Assembly (NCBI GenBank): GCA_018402085.1
Contig: JAGYJM010000002.1
Location: 62,001-126,000 of the forward strand
Reading direction: 5' to 3'
Length of the DNA: 64,000 nucleotides
Origin: Flavobacteriales bacterium
Lineage (GTDB): Bacteria > Bacteroidota > Bacteroidia > Flavobacteriales_D > Sanyastnellaceae
The notes below the pieces were generated by a model. The model did not search any database and was not told the origin of the DNA. It saw only the letters and a program-made list of their open reading frames with translations. Shown here one piece after another: positions 17,613 to 28,423 of this stretch. The translations under genes were made by a program, and so were the position numbers. The number at the start of each line of letters is the position of its first letter. Positions within the stretch are counted from its first letter, which is position 1.

Positions 17613-18833
17613 ATGGATCAGAAGAAAGAAGCCATAAGGGCACTTGCGCAAGAAGCAGCGATGTTGCCAAAAGAAGAGATGCTCGAAATTTCAAGAAGGC
17701 ACGAGCAACTGACCATTGGGATTCCCAGAGAAAGCTCGTTTCAGGAAAAACGTGTGGCGCTCATTCCGGAGGCCGTGGCTCTGTTGGTTGCCCATGGCAA
17801 TGAAGTAGTGGTAGAAACCAATGCCGGAAAAGAAGCGAGCTTTCAAGATCGTGACTACAGTGAGGTTGGTGCCCGAATCGCCTACGATGCGGAAGAGGTC
17901 TTTAAGAGCAATGTCATTCTCAAAGTTGCACCGCCCTCACTCGATGAGGTGAAAATGATGCCCGGAAAACAAACCTTGCTTTCTGCCCTTCAGCTTTCTG
18001 TGCAGCCCAAAGACTCGCTCAAGATGCTCATGGAGAAGAAAATTACAGCGATCGCATGGGATTATATTCGAGATGAAACAGGAATTTATCCGGTGGTGCG
18101 CGCTATGGGCGAAATAGCCGGAAATACCTCGGTCTTGATTGCGGCAGAATACCTTAGCAATATCAATCAAGGTCAAGGCCTCATGTTTGGGGGTATCAGT
18201 GGGGTAAGGCCAACTGAAACGGTCATCATTGGCGCCGGAACCGTAGGAGAGTTTGCAGCGCGTTCAGCACTAGGCCTGGGGGCTTCCGTGAAGTTGTTCG
18301 ATAATAGTATGTACAAGTTGAGACGCTTGCAAAACGACCTGGGGCAACGATTGTGGACGTCAACGATTCAACCCAGTGTACTCAGCGAAGCACTTACTTC
18401 TGCAGATGTTGTCATCGGTGCGCTTCGCGCGCCTTTCGGACGTACCCCTTGCGTGGTCACCGAAGAGATGGTGAGCAGTATGAAATACGGGTCAGTGATC
18501 GTAGACATCAGCATTGACCAGGGTGGCTGCTTCGAAACCTCCAGGGTGACGAATCATGATGACCCGATTTTTAAAGAGTACGGGGTTATTCATTATTGTG
18601 TGCCCAACGTTGCGTCCAGGGTTTCACGTACCGCCAGCTCTGCACTCAGTAATATCTTTGCACCTATTCTATTGAGTGTTAGTAGTGATGGGGGCTGGAC
18701 GAGCGCAATACGCCGACATCATGGATTGCGCAATGGGGTTTATATGTATAAGGGAACGCTGGTGAATGAGATCATTGGTGAAGCCTTTGAGCTTCCTTAC
18801 AAACGACTCGATCTATTGCTTGCGGCGCTGTGA
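17613..18833 (+). CDS. ald: alanine dehydrogenase family protein
   Basis: The 406-aa protein has the AlaDh/PNT N-terminal domain (IGIPRESSFQEKRVALIPEAV) and a Rossmann NAD-binding domain (VIIGAGTVGEFAARSALGLG, about residues 205-225). It should interconvert alanine and pyruvate with NAD. A 40-residue N-terminal extension precedes the usual start, as in other Bacteroidota homologues. A weak -7-like sequence TATCTTCA lies at 17574-17581. The 3' end overlaps the convergent kinase gene by 21 bases. Confidence 0.85.
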   Translation: MDQKKEAIRALAQEAAMLPKEEMLEISRRHEQLTIGIPRESSFQEKRVALIPEAVALLVAHGNEVVVETNAGKEASFQDRDYSEVGARIAYDAEEVFKSNVILKVAPPSLDEVKMMPGKQTLLSALQLSVQPKDSLKMLMEKKITAIAWDYIRDETGIYPVVRAMGEIAGNTSVLIAAEYLSNINQGQGLMFGGISGVRPTETVIIGAGTVGEFAARSALGLGASVKLFDNSMYKLRRLQNDLGQRLWTSTIQPSVLSEALTSADVVIGALRAPFGRTPCVVTEEMVSSMKYGSVIVDISIDQGGCFETSRVTNHDDPIFKEYGVIHYCVPNVASRVSRTASSALSNIFAPILLSVSSDGGWTSAIRRHHGLRNGVYMYKGTLVNEIIGEAFELPYKRLDLLLAAL

Positions 18834-20867
18834 ATCACTTGTCTTAGGCGATGCATTGTCTTGTGTGGTTACAGGAATGGTGACCGTGAAGGTTGTGCCT
18901 GAGTTTAAAGCAGGAGACACCTGGATGTGGCCGTTGAACAGCTGAATAACCTCACGGCAAATGCTCAAGCCAAGACCTGTGCCCGTTTCTCCACCTGTGC
19001 CGCGCGAGCTTTTAACGTTTGCACTGTTGTTGAAAGCGTTAATTTTTTCAGGAGACATACCAACACCGGTATCGGTGATAATCATCCGCCAGTCAGCACC
19101 GGAAACGTCGCAGGCTACGTGAATTTTGCCTTGATTGCTGGTGAATTTGACAGCGTTGTTCAGCAGGTTGCGTACCACGATGCCGAGATAGTTTCTGTCA
19201 GCAATGATCACAGTGTGTTTACTGTGGTTTTCGTAAGTGATCTGAATTGACTTGTTTTCAGCTAGCGGTTCAATGCGCCTTAAGGCTGATTCGATCACCA
19301 ATCCGGGATTCATAGGTGTCGAATAGGGCATAAAATCACCATCGTTAATGCGGCCCCAGGTCAGCAGGTTCTCCAGCAAATAGAAAGTCTCTCGCGATAC
19401 TTTGCCCAGCGAACGCAGCAGTTCAGGAGGGTAGTTTGCCGGGTTTTCACCCAGTTGATCGAAGGCGCTCATGAGGTTGCCTACTCCGCCGCGCAGGTCA
19501 TGGGCGATCACGGAGAATACGCGATTATTGTAATGGTGCAGTTCTTCTAATTCTTCTTTGCGACGACCCAGGGCCTGGTTGCTGTTCTCGAGTGCTTTGG
19601 TGCGCTCTTCAACTAAAGTTTGAAGACGTTCATTTTGCAGCTCTACCAATTGGCGATTCTCTTCCGTTTGACGCAGTAATTCAAGGTCTGCTGCTTCTTT
19701 GTCTGAGGTGATTCTGTTGTAGCGGTCTGCAATGGCGAGAGAAAGTAAAATGATGTCAAGACTGCTGCCTATTTGCGAAGCGTGAATGAAGAGGTAATAA
19801 TTCGGTAAAACCCCGATCCGCTCAAGTATTGAAACAACCACGCCGATCAAAAATACGGAGAAGGCAATGACATAGAAGCGAGCCGGACGATAGCCTCGAA
19901 GCCAGGCGATGATACCGGCGATCAGCATAAGGCTGCAACCAGTAATACCTACTAGTTGCACAAGTACATTGGCAGCTATTTTAAAGCCGACGAAGGGCAA
20001 GATGAATACCGGTATATTCACGATCAACGCAGCCCATAAAATTCGATGCCAGACAGGGGCCACCTGACCCAGTTGAAGAAATCGAATACTGAAGAGAGTG
20101 GTGAATATTCCAAGTCCGAATATCAGCGGCTCATATTGATTGATGACGGGGTAGTTTGGCCAGAGGTACTGAAATGTGAACCCGCCGAGGTGCAACGTAA
20201 TCAGAGCGGTGGCGATCACATGGAGGATGTAGTAGTTGTATATCTGGTCGCGTGTTGACAGAAAAAGAAAAAAAGAATAGGCGATAATGAAAATGCAAAA
20301 GCCAATGTAGATGCCCTGTTGTATGAGTTCGCTGTTATTCTCACTGCGAAGGCCTGAAGTATTGTAGAGTTTTGCCTGAAACTGGATATTGTAAGTGCTC
20401 GCAATACGCAGGTAGCATGTGAAGACTCCCGGAGGAATGATAAACTTTGGGTGGTTACCTTTCACCATGCGCTGGTCAAATGGAAAGGCGCTACCGGCGC
20501 GAAACTGTTTGATAAGACGCCCGTTGGGCGCGATTAAGTAATAGTCTATAGTGTCGAGAATCGGATAGTTAAGCTCAAGAATCAGATCTTCACGCGCATC
20601 ATTGTGTATGGCGAGTTTGAACCAGATGGCAGCATTTGAAGCATTGAATTGATACCCCTCTTTTTCACCCGCAATAAATGAAACTTCCGTAATATCATTA
20701 ATGGTTTTTACCGCTGAAGAATCAACATGATATGACAGTGCACGGGTGATGAGTTGGTTAATTCCCTCAGGGGTTTGCTGCACCTTCAGTTGCTGCGCAG
20801 TGACCGGGTATGCCGCAATGATCACCAGAATGAATGTGCACAGGTTAAACAATCCGCGTGCTCGCAT
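18813..20867 (-). CDS. 7TM-DISM sensor histidine kinase
   Basis: This 684-aa sensor has a signal peptide (MRARGLFNLCTFILVIIAAYPVTA), an extracellular 7TMR-DISMED2 beta-domain (about residues 40-180), seven membrane helices (about 190-390) and a coiled coil (about 395-445). A dimerisation domain follows with phospho-acceptor His in VIAHDLRGGVGNL (about 455), then a HATPase (VVRNLLNNAVKF, ITDTGVGMSPEK, GTGLGLSICREV). It likely senses an outside ligand, perhaps a carbohydrate. No response regulator is adjacent. A longer start at 20918 would precede the signal peptide. Whether it acts on PorX is unknown. Confidence 0.88.
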   Translation of the reverse strand: MRARGLFNLCTFILVIIAAYPVTAQQLKVQQTPEGINQLITRALSYHVDSSAVKTINDITEVSFIAGEKEGYQFNASNAAIWFKLAIHNDAREDLILELNYPILDTIDYYLIAPNGRLIKQFRAGSAFPFDQRMVKGNHPKFIIPPGVFTCYLRIASTYNIQFQAKLYNTSGLRSENNSELIQQGIYIGFCIFIIAYSFFLFLSTRDQIYNYYILHVIATALITLHLGGFTFQYLWPNYPVINQYEPLIFGLGIFTTLFSIRFLQLGQVAPVWHRILWAALIVNIPVFILPFVGFKIAANVLVQLVGITGCSLMLIAGIIAWLRGYRPARFYVIAFSVFLIGVVVSILERIGVLPNYYLFIHASQIGSSLDIILLSLAIADRYNRITSDKEAADLELLRQTEENRQLVELQNERLQTLVEERTKALENSNQALGRRKEELEELHHYNNRVFSVIAHDLRGGVGNLMSAFDQLGENPANYPPELLRSLGKVSRETFYLLENLLTWGRINDGDFMPYSTPMNPGLVIESALRRIEPLAENKSIQITYENHSKHTVIIADRNYLGIVVRNLLNNAVKFTSNQGKIHVACDVSGADWRMIITDTGVGMSPEKINAFNNSANVKSSRGTGGETGTGLGLSICREVIQLFNGHIQVSPALNSGTTFTVTIPVTTQDNASPKTSDSQRRKQ

Positions 20868-20955
20868 AAGCCGATTCGTCTGCGCTAAATAACGTAAAAG
20901 GCATGCCTTGCTATGCACAAGAACCGCTAATCATGGTGTAGGATAAGTCTTACGC

Positions 20956-23586
20956 TTATCCTCCCACCATTTTTTTGATCTCATTTAGTTTCATGAGGGC
21001 CTCTACCGGCGTGAGCGTATTGATATCTGTATTGAGAATCTCATCGCGGATACCTGCTAGGGCGGGGTCATCGAGTTGAAAGAAGCTCAGCTGCAGCTCT
21101 TCATCCGCCGCTTTTGCGGCGACTTTACCACTCAATTCACCTGAATGGTGCTTTTCGAGTTGCTTCAGCACTTGTTCTGCGCGGTAGAGTACACCTGAGG
21201 GCATGCCTGCCAATCGCGCCACGTGGATGCCAAAACTATGATTGCTGCCTCCCTTGACCAACTTGCGCAAGAAAAGTATACGGCCGTCAACCTCTTTTAC
21301 TGACACGTTGTAATTGTGTATGCGCTCAAATGAAGAAGCCATCTCATTCAACTCGTGATAGTGCGTGGCAAAGAGGGTCTTCGCGCGTGCACGCGGGTTC
21401 TCATGAAGGTATTCGGCAATGGCCCAGGCGATCGATATGCCGTCATAGGTAGAGGTGCCGCGGCCAATCTCATCAAGCAACACCAGGCTTCGATCGGTGA
21501 GGTTGTTCAGAATCGAAGCGGTCTCGTTCATCTCTACCATGAATGTGGATTCGCCACTGGATATGTTATCGCTGGCGCCCACGCGTGTGAAGACTTTGTC
21601 AACCAGGCCGATCGATGCGTGCCGCGCGGGCACAAAAGAGCCCATCTGAGCCATCAGCGTGATGAGGGCTGTCTGGCGCAACAAAGCCGACTTACCCGAC
21701 ATGTTCGGCCCGGTGATCATCACTATCTGCTGCTGCTCGTTATCCAGGTAGGTGTCATTGGTGACGTAGGTTTCTTCGAGCGGTAGGTTTTGCTCAATCA
21801 CAGGGTGGCGCCCGCCCTTGATTTCAAGGGTGTGGCCATCGTCAATTTTCGGACGGGTATAATTGTTGCGATGAGCTGTACGGGCGAATGAAATCAACAC
21901 ATCAAGATGTGCCACGAGGCGCGCATTGAGCTGAATAGGAGCCACATAAGCTGCTATTTCTTTAACAAGTTCTCCGAATAGCTCTTGTTCGAGTTCAACG
22001 ATCTTTTCTTCAGCACCGAGGATCTTTGCCTCCAGCTCTTTCAGTTCTTCAGTGATGTAGCGTTCAGCCTGGGTCAGGGTTTGTTTGCGAATCCATTCTT
22101 CGGGCACCTTATCTTTATGGGTATTTCGAACCTCCAGGTAGTAGCCGAACACATTGTTGTACGCGACTTTCAATGACGGAATGCCTGTTTTTTCGCTTTC
22201 GCGCTGCTGAATCGCGGTGAGATGATCTTTACCTCTGAACGCAATCGAACGCAGTTCATCGAGTTCTTCATGGATACCGTCAGCCATGACCCCGCCTTTA
22301 TTCAACTGAATAGGAGGGTCTTCTTTGAGCCAGGTGCCAATTTTATCGCGAATGACCGAACAGGGGTTCATCTGATCACCTATGCGCTTCAGTTCATCAT
22401 TTTGCTGGTCGAGGCAAAAGCCTCGGATGGGATCAATTTCGAGCAGTGCGTTGCGAAGCTGCTGTACTTCACGTGGGTTGATCCTACCCGTGGCTGCTTT
22501 GGAGATCAGTCGCTCGAGATCGCCCATTTGCTGGATTCTGGCTGCCGTTGACTCCATTTCATTGAGGTGCTCGTACCAGAAAGCGGTCACACTCAGACGC
22601 GCCTCGATGTCTTTTTTCTTGCGCAGTGGAAGCACCATCCATCTTTTCAGCATGCGGGAACCCATGGGCGACGACGTCTGATCAAGCACATCATAAAGGG
22701 TGGTTGCGTCAGGATGTGGTGAGCTGATGAGTTCAAGATTGCGGATCGTGAAACGGTCAAGCCAGACATATTCATCTTCAGCAATGCGGCTGATACTGCG
22801 AATATGACTCGCTTCTTTGTGCTTGTTTTCTTCAAGGTAGTGCAAGGCAGCCCCTGAAGCGACCACACCGAGTTCGAGTTCTTCTACCCCGAAGCCTTTC
22901 AGAGAATTGGTCTCGAATTGACGCAGCAGTTTATCAGTGGCGTATTCATTGGTAAACACCCAGTCTTCGAGGGTGTGGGTATAGTACTGATCGCCAAATA
23001 CTTCTTTGAAGCGCGCTTCAAAGGGCCGATTGAAGAGTACTTCGCTGGGTTTGAAGCCCTGCATGAGCTTGTCAATGTAGGTGAAGTGCCCCTCGGCGGT
23101 AAGAAACTCACCGGTTGAAACGTCGATAAACGCCACGCCGGCCTGTTCTTCTTTGCGGGCAAAGTGCACGGCTGCGAGAAAGTTGTTGGAGCGCACTTCA
23201 AGCACCTTGTCATTGAAAGAGACTCCGGGGGTCACCAATTCGGTTACACCACGTTTCACAATTGTTTTCGTGGCTTTCGGATCTTCAAGCTGGTCACAGA
23301 TAGCTACGCGGTTTCCGGCTCTTACAAGACGGGGAAGGTAGGTGTCAAGTGAATGGTGCGGGAACCCGGCAAGCTCAACAAATGCAGCGGCACCGTTTTT
23401 TCGCTTGGTTAACACAATATCAAGCACTTTCGCTGCTTTGATCGCGTCTTCTCCGAATGTTTCGTAAAAGTCGCCGACCCTAAAAAGCAACAGTGCATCA
23501 GGGTATTGTGCCTTGATTCTGTTGTATTGCTTCATCAGCGGTGTTTCAACCGCCTGGGATTTTGCTTTGGAAGTGTTGCTCGCCAT
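20956..23586 (-). CDS. mutS: DNA mismatch repair protein MutS
   Basis: The 876-aa ATPase recognises mismatches. It has the Phe-x-Glu reading motif in [10 protein letters not shown] near the N-terminus, the connector and lever domains, Walker [15 protein letters not shown] (about residue 630), Walker [17 protein letters not shown], and a C-terminal helix-turn-helix. The start [10 protein letters not shown] is preferred to one 19 codons upstream. Near the C-terminus a perfect CGCCGC-TTTT-GCGGCG palindrome (21106-21121) encodes AAKAAD in a variable linker. Confidence 0.96.
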   Translation of the reverse strand: MASNTSKAKSQAVETPLMKQYNRIKAQYPDALLLFRVGDFYETFGEDAIKAAKVLDIVLTKRKNGAAAFVELAGFPHHSLDTYLPRLVRAGNRVAICDQLEDPKATKTIVKRGVTELVTPGVSFNDKVLEVRSNNFLAAVHFARKEEQAGVAFIDVSTGEFLTAEGHFTYIDKLMQGFKPSEVLFNRPFEARFKEVFGDQYYTHTLEDWVFTNEYATDKLLRQFETNSLKGFGVEELELGVVASGAALHYLEENKHKEASHIRSISRIAEDEYVWLDRFTIRNLELISSPHPDATTLYDVLDQTSSPMGSRMLKRWMVLPLRKKKDIEARLSVTAFWYEHLNEMESTAARIQQMGDLERLISKAATGRINPREVQQLRNALLEIDPIRGFCLDQQNDELKRIGDQMNPCSVIRDKIGTWLKEDPPIQLNKGGVMADGIHEELDELRSIAFRGKDHLTAIQQRESEKTGIPSLKVAYNNVFGYYLEVRNTHKDKVPEEWIRKQTLTQAERYITEELKELEAKILGAEEKIVELEQELFGELVKEIAAYVAPIQLNARLVAHLDVLISFARTAHRNNYTRPKIDDGHTLEIKGGRHPVIEQNLPLEETYVTNDTYLDNEQQQIVMITGPNMSGKSALLRQTALITLMAQMGSFVPARHASIGLVDKVFTRVGASDNISSGESTFMVEMNETASILNNLTDRSLVLLDEIGRGTSTYDGISIAWAIAEYLHENPRARAKTLFATHYHELNEMASSFERIHNYNVSVKEVDGRILFLRKLVKGGSNHSFGIHVARLAGMPSGVLYRAEQVLKQLEKHHSGELSGKVAAKAADEELQLSFFQLDDPALAGIRDEILNTDINTLTPVEALMKLNEIKKMVGG

Positions 23587-23607
23587 GAAACACCGCTGTA
23601 TAAAGGA

Positions 23608-23646
23608 AATGAGCTGCCGCCTCACACGGAAACAGCAGCTCATTAG
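23608..23646. terminator. hairpin between clpX and mutS
   Basis: ATGAGCTGC and GCAGCTCAT form a 9-bp stem around a loop of about 18 bases, immediately upstream of mutS. It could be a leader structure of the mutS mRNA. There is no clear T-run. The rest of the 167-base gap shows no gene. Confidence 0.35.
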
Positions 23647-23753
23647 AAATCACGGAAATGGTGTCGTTTGAAGAGCAAATTAGCGCAAGCCCTTTGGTCT
23701 GGCAATTCAAGCGCCCAAAGGTTTTGCACATTTCTTTCACAATCTGAACCGCG

Positions 23754-24989
23754 TCAGGCGACTTTCAGTTTGCTGATCTTCGATTTACTGAATTTTTCTT
23801 TCGCGTAGTCAAGCGTGATCTGCAGTTTCTGACTGCTTTCTTCTCCCGGTAATTCGAACATCGCATCGGTCATGATGGCCTCGCAGATAGATCGCAATCC
23901 GCGGGCACCCAGCTTATATTCGAACGCTTTCTCTACGATAAAATCGAGCACGTCTTTATCAAACGAAAGCTTCACATCGTCCATGTCAAACAGCTTGATA
24001 TATTGCTTGATCAGTGCGTTCTTGGGCTCCGTGAGAATCCGGCGGAGGGTATCTGCATCAAGGGGGTTGAGGTACGACAAGACCGGGAATCGACCGATAA
24101 GCTCAGGAATTAGCCCAAAGCTTCGCAGGTCAGCCGGCGCCACATAACGGAGCACATTGTCGCTTTCGTCGAGTTCGAGCTCTTTCGAACCGTAACCAAT
24201 GGTAGTGGTTTTAACGCGTCGTTCGATAATGCGGTTAATACCGTCAAAGGCTCCTCCACAAATGAAGAGGATATTGCGCGTGTTCACTTGAATCAGCTTC
24301 TGCTCCGGATGCTTTCTTCCCCCTTGTGGCGGCACGTTTACGGTAGAACCTTCGAGCAATTTCAGCAGGGCTTGCTGCACGCCTTCACCGCTGACGTCGC
24401 GCGTGATCGAGGGGTTGTCACTTTTACGCGCAATTTTATCAATTTCATCTACGAAAACGATGCCCCGTTCTGCCGCTGTTACGTCGTAATCGGCCGCTTG
24501 TAAAAGGCGCGATAGCACGCTTTCTACATCTTCGCCTACATAACCGGCCTCGGTCAGGATGGTAGCGTCAGCGATACAGAATGGCACATTGAGCATTTTG
24601 GCGATGGTCTTCGCCAGTAGCGTTTTCCCGGTGCCGGTTTCACCTACCAGAACGATGTTCGACTTTTCAATCTCGATGTCGTCGCTGTTTTTGGCTTCCG
24701 GTTGCAGCAGTCGTTTGTAGTGGTTGTACACCGCCACACTGAGCACTTTTTTGGCTTCGTCTTGCCCGATCACGAACTCATCGAGAAAGCGCTTGATATC
24801 TTTGGGCTTTTGAAGCGTGAGGCTCGCTTCAACCTGTGAGTTCTTTTGCTGTGCAAGTTCTTCACGCACTATACTGTTAGCCTGATCGATGCAATGGTCA
24901 CAAATGTGCCCGGTAATGCCCGCAATCAGGATGTTGACTTCACTTTTCTTGCGACCGCAAAAAGAACAACTGATTTCTCGTTCTGCCAT
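23754..24989 (-). CDS. clpX: ATP-dependent Clp protease ATPase ClpX
   Basis: The 411-aa unfoldase has an N-terminal zinc finger ([11 protein letters not shown] and CDHC, within the first 35 residues), Walker [13 protein letters not shown] (about 115), Walker B IVFVDEID, a GYVG pore loop and the ClpP-docking loop IGY ([10 protein letters not shown]). It unfolds tagged proteins for ClpP. It lies downstream of clpP in the conserved tig-clpP-clpX order, but a terminator and a separate -7 element lie between. Confidence 0.97.
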   Translation of the reverse strand: MAEREISCSFCGRKKSEVNILIAGITGHICDHCIDQANSIVREELAQQKNSQVEASLTLQKPKDIKRFLDEFVIGQDEAKKVLSVAVYNHYKRLLQPEAKNSDDIEIEKSNIVLVGETGTGKTLLAKTIAKMLNVPFCIADATILTEAGYVGEDVESVLSRLLQAADYDVTAAERGIVFVDEIDKIARKSDNPSITRDVSGEGVQQALLKLLEGSTVNVPPQGGRKHPEQKLIQVNTRNILFICGGAFDGINRIIERRVKTTTIGYGSKELELDESDNVLRYVAPADLRSFGLIPELIGRFPVLSYLNPLDADTLRRILTEPKNALIKQYIKLFDMDDVKLSFDKDVLDFIVEKAFEYKLGARGLRSICEAIMTDAMFELPGEESSQKLQITLDYAKEKFSKSKISKLKVA

Positions 24990-25030
24990 TGATTATAACG
25001 CTTGGCTTTCGGCGTGAAAACGCCGGATGA

Positions 25031-25060
25031 AAAAAGCCATACGCTCAACACGTATGGCTT
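25031..25060 (-). terminator. intrinsic terminator after clpP
   Basis: A 10-bp perfect stem (AAGCCATACG at 25034-25043 and CGTATGGCTT at 25051-25060) is followed on the minus strand by a T-run. It lies 41 bases past the clpP stop and would separate clpP from clpX transcription. Confidence 0.75.
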
Positions 25061-25061
25061 A

Positions 25062-25069
25062 CAAAGATA
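25062..25069 (-). promoter_or_regulatory. -7 promoter element for clpX
   Basis: On the minus strand this reads TATCTTTG, an exact TAnnTTTG match, about 73 bases upstream of the clpX ATG and directly before the clpP terminator hairpin. The predicted transcript would start inside or next to the hairpin. No -33 TTG is evident. Confidence 0.5.
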
Positions 25070-25100
25070 GTTGATTCGTAAGAAAGGATGAGCGCGACGT

Positions 25101-25781
25101 TTACGACTTTTTGTCGAGCACTTCGTCAATCATTCCGTATTCTTTCGCCTCTGCGGCTTTCATCCAGTAGTCGCGATCGCTGTCATCCCACACTTTTTCA
25201 TAGGCCTGACCGGAGTGATCGCTGATTATGCGGTAGAGTTCTTCTTTTAGTTTCTGGATTTCACGCGCAGTGATTTCGATGTCAGAAGCTTGCCCGCGAG
25301 CGCCGCCGAGCGGTTGGTGAATCATTACGCGAGAGTGCTTCAATGCGGTGCGTTTGCCACTTTCACCGGCACAAAGCAGCACGGCTCCCATTGAAGCGGC
25401 CATACCTGTACAGATAGTTGCTACATCCGGACGGATGTACTGCATAGTGTCGTAAATACCCAGACCGGCGTAAACACTTCCTCCCGGAGAGTTGATGTAA
25501 ATCTGGATGTCTTTACTCGGATCAGTTGACTCGAGAAAGAGGAGCTGCGCCTGAATGATATTCGCGATGTAATCGTCAATCGGCGTGCCGAGAAAAATAA
25601 TGCGGTCTGCCATCAAACGCGAGAACACATCTACCTCACGGAAGGGCATGTTACGCTCTTCAATGACGGTGCGGGTCATGTTTTCAGGACCGTACGCTGC
25701 GCTGATATAATCTTCTGCGCCTAGGCTGCTGATGTTGTGATCGCTTGCAGCGTACTTGATAAATTCTTTTCTATGGTTCAT
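25101..25781 (-). CDS. clpP: ATP-dependent Clp protease proteolytic subunit
   Basis: The 226-aa serine protease has the catalytic serine in [14 protein letters not shown] (about residue 127), the histidine in [17 protein letters not shown] and the aspartate region [18 protein letters not shown]. It forms the tetradecameric chamber fed by ClpX. An N-terminal extension of about 30 residues probably includes a processed propeptide. It follows tig by 90 bases. Confidence 0.96.
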   Translation of the reverse strand: MNHRKEFIKYAASDHNISSLGAEDYISAAYGPENMTRTVIEERNMPFREVDVFSRLMADRIIFLGTPIDDYIANIIQAQLLFLESTDPSKDIQIYINSPGGSVYAGLGIYDTMQYIRPDVATICTGMAASMGAVLLCAGESGKRTALKHSRVMIHQPLGGARGQASDIEITAREIQKLKEELYRIISDHSGQAYEKVWDDSDRDYWMKAAEAKEYGMIDEVLDKKS

Positions 25782-25871
25782 TGATCAGTGCTTGTATGTG
25801 GGGCAAAGTACAACAGATTCTCTGCGGTTAAAAGTTAACAATCTCAAATGTGAATCGTTTCCGCCGGGTCA

Positions 25872-27227
25872 TTATTCGTCTCCAGCCCATTTTTTGAAGT
25901 CATCAAAGCTGACTTCTTTCTCTTTAAATTTCAAATCTTCTATAATACCGTCTAGCACCTTGTTCTCGGCAATCATGTCGTGCACGCGCTGCTTCTCTTT
26001 GTGATCGGAAAGCATGTTCGCTGCAAACTGATCAAGGAGTTCATCATTCATCGGTATACCATATTGAGAGTACTGGCTCGCAAGCATGGCTTTCGCCTGC
26101 TGGTGTACTTCTTCTTCGCTGATCTGAATCTCTTTTTCGCGCATCACTTTACTCTGCACCAGCTGCCAGCGAAGGTATTTGGCATAATCGGGATACTCAG
26201 CCTCGAGCTTTTCACGATCCAACTCCTGTTCATTCGAAGATGCCAGCCAGCGCATCAGGAAGTCATCCGGTAGCGGAGCATCCAGCTGCTCAAGGATGTG
26301 ATCGCTGAGTTTGCGCTTATAAACATTACGGGTATCGGTGGTAAAGTGCTCTTCGAGATGCGCGGTCACCTTCGTGCGGAAGGCTTCTTCATCGTTGATG
26401 TCGGTTTCTTCACCCAACACTTTCTTGTAGAGGTCTTCGCCAAGGTCAAGCTTGTTGATGCGCTTGATGTCGGTTACTTTAAAGCTGAATTCGTTTTTCA
26501 GGCCGTGCACCTCTTCATGGGTTACGCCCAGCTTCGCTGCTACTTCGTCGTGGTCTTTACTGAGCTTCTTCGGATCAATGGTCACTTCGTCATCCTTTTT
26601 CAATCCGATCAGCTTCTTCTTCAGCTTCTTGTCTTCGAGAAACTCCAGCGCGATGTTGCTATCGTTAGTGATGCCTTCTTCTTTTACAATCCCGACTTTA
26701 TCCAACTCGGTGAAAGTACCGATAAGCAGGTCGTTTTCTTCGCTCACCTCAACGTCTTCCACGTCACCGTTGCGGCGGCGCAAGTCATCAATGTGTTGGT
26801 CAACGAGCTTTTTATCAATCTTCACTTTATAATGCACCGGCGGCTTCTTTGTGGCCTTCTCAAGGTCGATTTCCGGCGCGAGCCCGAGGTCGTACTGGAA
26901 AGTAAACTTGTCGGGGTTCTTAAAGTCACCCTCCACATCGTCGCTCTCGCTTGGCAGCGGGTTGCCGAGGATGTTGAGCTTTTCTTTTATGATGTGCTCG
27001 TAGAGTTTGTTATTGAGCACTTTGTGCAGTTCTTCTGATAGTATGGCCGGCCCGTATTGCTTTCTGATGAGTCCCATCGGAACGTTGCCCGGTCGAAACC
27101 CGGGCATGTTCACCTGCTTGCGGTATTGCTTGAGCGAGGCTTCGTATTGTGGGTAATAATCGTCTTTTTCCAGCGTAATCGAGAGGCGGATCTGCAGGTC
27201 GTCGATTTGCTCTTTTTGAATCTCCAT
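25872..27227 (-). CDS. tig: trigger factor
   Basis: The 451-aa ribosome-bound chaperone has the ribosome-docking signature GFRPGNVPMGLIRKQYG (about residues 40-57), a weakly conserved FKBP-type middle domain and a long helical C-terminal cradle (GIPMNDELLDQFAANML). The tig-clpP-clpX order supports the call. The middle domain lacks an obvious PPIase signature, as is common in Bacteroidota. Confidence 0.93.
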   Translation of the reverse strand: MEIQKEQIDDLQIRLSITLEKDDYYPQYEASLKQYRKQVNMPGFRPGNVPMGLIRKQYGPAILSEELHKVLNNKLYEHIIKEKLNILGNPLPSESDDVEGDFKNPDKFTFQYDLGLAPEIDLEKATKKPPVHYKVKIDKKLVDQHIDDLRRRNGDVEDVEVSEENDLLIGTFTELDKVGIVKEEGITNDSNIALEFLEDKKLKKKLIGLKKDDEVTIDPKKLSKDHDEVAAKLGVTHEEVHGLKNEFSFKVTDIKRINKLDLGEDLYKKVLGEETDINDEEAFRTKVTAHLEEHFTTDTRNVYKRKLSDHILEQLDAPLPDDFLMRWLASSNEQELDREKLEAEYPDYAKYLRWQLVQSKVMREKEIQISEEEVHQQAKAMLASQYSQYGIPMNDELLDQFAANMLSDHKEKQRVHDMIAENKVLDGIIEDLKFKEKEVSFDDFKKWAGDE

Positions 27228-27249
27228 AGAATATTGTTCTCTAAAAAAA

Positions 27250-27287
27250 GGAGGCCATCCGCCGCTTTTGCGGCGACATCAGGCCTC
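27250..27287 (-). terminator. nested hairpin terminator after tRNA-Leu
   Basis: Read on the minus strand, GAGGCC and GGCCTC close an outer stem, inside which lies a perfect CGCCGC/GCGGCG palindrome (27260-27275). A run of seven T follows. It lies between the tRNA and tig and would end the tRNA transcript. The inner palindrome belongs to the dispersed family also seen in coding regions. Confidence 0.75.
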
Positions 27288-27294
27288 TTCTATT

Positions 27295-27379
27295 TGGTGC
27301 GGGTGGAGGGACTCGAACCCACACACCTTGCGGCACTAGATCCTAAGTCTAGCGTGTCTACCAATTTCACCACACCCGC
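27295..27379 (-). tRNA. tRNA-Leu (anticodon TAG)
   Basis: The minus strand folds as a class II tRNA: acceptor GCGGGTG/CACCCGC, anticodon stem CTAGA/TCTAG with loop CTTAGGA (anticodon TAG, reading CUA-type leucine codons), a long variable arm and the T-loop GTTCGAGTCC. The 3' CCA is encoded (27295-27297). It is upstream of tig. Confidence 0.96.
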
Positions 27380-27601
27380 GGATCCGTCTGAAAACGGACT
27401 GCAAATGTAAGAACTTCTTGCTTAGTGAATCATCCATGGTGCTTTTTGCTTTAGTGTTCAATTTCAGCACCTTGACAGCGAAGGGGGGCGTTCGGATCGC
27501 TGCAATGGGTGATGCGCAGGTGACGTAAAAAATGAATTGAATGCAACTCTTCACGTTCAGTTCATGCGGAAGTGCAGGGATGTTACTATTTTCACGCCCT
27601 G

Positions 27602-28423
27602 ATGACACGCATAACCTTATACTTGTTCGTTGCTTTGTTGCCTGTTTTTGGCATGGCGCAAGGCAGCGGAGAACCGCTGGATTGGGGCGCCCGCTCGCAA
27701 GCTATGGGCAACGCCTCGATCGCATTGAACGGCCCCTGGGCGATGTTCCAGAATCAGGCCGGATTGGTCGCGGTTGAGAGCTTCTCCGCAGGAGTTTTTT
27801 ATCAATCGCGCTACGCCATTTCCGAGCTGGCCACTGCCGGAGCCGGCCTGGCAATTCCGGCAGCCGGGGGTGTTTTCGGCTTGACTTATGTGCAATACGG
27901 CTACAGCGGTTATCGCGAGCAAAGGGCCGGGCTGGCCTACGGACGCCAGTTGGGTGAGAATTTTGACATCGGCGTGCAGTTTGATTACATCGGGGTGGCG
28001 CTTGGAGGCATTTACGGCAGTACCGGCGCGTTTACTTTCCAGGGTGGAGCACGCTACCAGTTAAGCAATGACCTCGCGCTGGCCGTACACGTGTTCAATC
28101 CGGTGCGCGCAAAGCTGGCGGATTTCAACGATGAACGACTTCCTTCGGTATTGCGCTTCGGAGCCCTGTACAGCCTCTCCGAAAGGGTCAACATTACCGC
28201 AGAAGTGCGTAAACATATTGATCATACGCCGTTGCTGGCGGCAGGGCTGGAGTACGAGGTGCTCGAGAATTTCTTCGTCCGCGGAGGAGCCTCAGGGGCA
28301 CCCTCACGTTTCACCTTCGGCATGGGCTATCGCTTTGGTGACTTCGTTTTTGATATTTCAAGCGCCTACAATGAGGTACTGGGCTATTCACCGCAACTTT
28401 CATTGATGTACAATGGCCGTTAA
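27602..28423 (+). CDS. PorV/PorQ-like outer-membrane barrel protein
   Basis: This 273-aa protein has a signal peptide (MTRITLYLFVALLPVFGMAQ), then WGARSQAMGNASIAL and a series of amphipathic strands. The motif near the start and the FadL-like architecture resemble the PorV/PorQ group; a T9SS role is an inference. The start at ATG 27602 is preferred to one 10 codons upstream because it yields a clean signal peptide. Its last 11 bases overlap the next gene, suggesting the two products work together. Confidence 0.7.
   Translation: MTRITLYLFVALLPVFGMAQGSGEPLDWGARSQAMGNASIALNGPWAMFQNQAGLVAVESFSAGVFYQSRYAISELATAGAGLAIPAAGGVFGLTYVQYGYSGYREQRAGLAYGRQLGENFDIGVQFDYIGVALGGIYGSTGAFTFQGGARYQLSNDLALAVHVFNPVRAKLADFNDERLPSVLRFGALYSLSERVNITAEVRKHIDHTPLLAAGLEYEVLENFFVRGGASGAPSRFTFGMGYRFGDFVFDISSAYNEVLGYSPQLSLMYNGR

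Noticed and set aside
26298-27038. 246-codon plus-strand frame opposite tig
   Set aside because: It is antisense to the conserved trigger factor gene and encodes no recognisable family.
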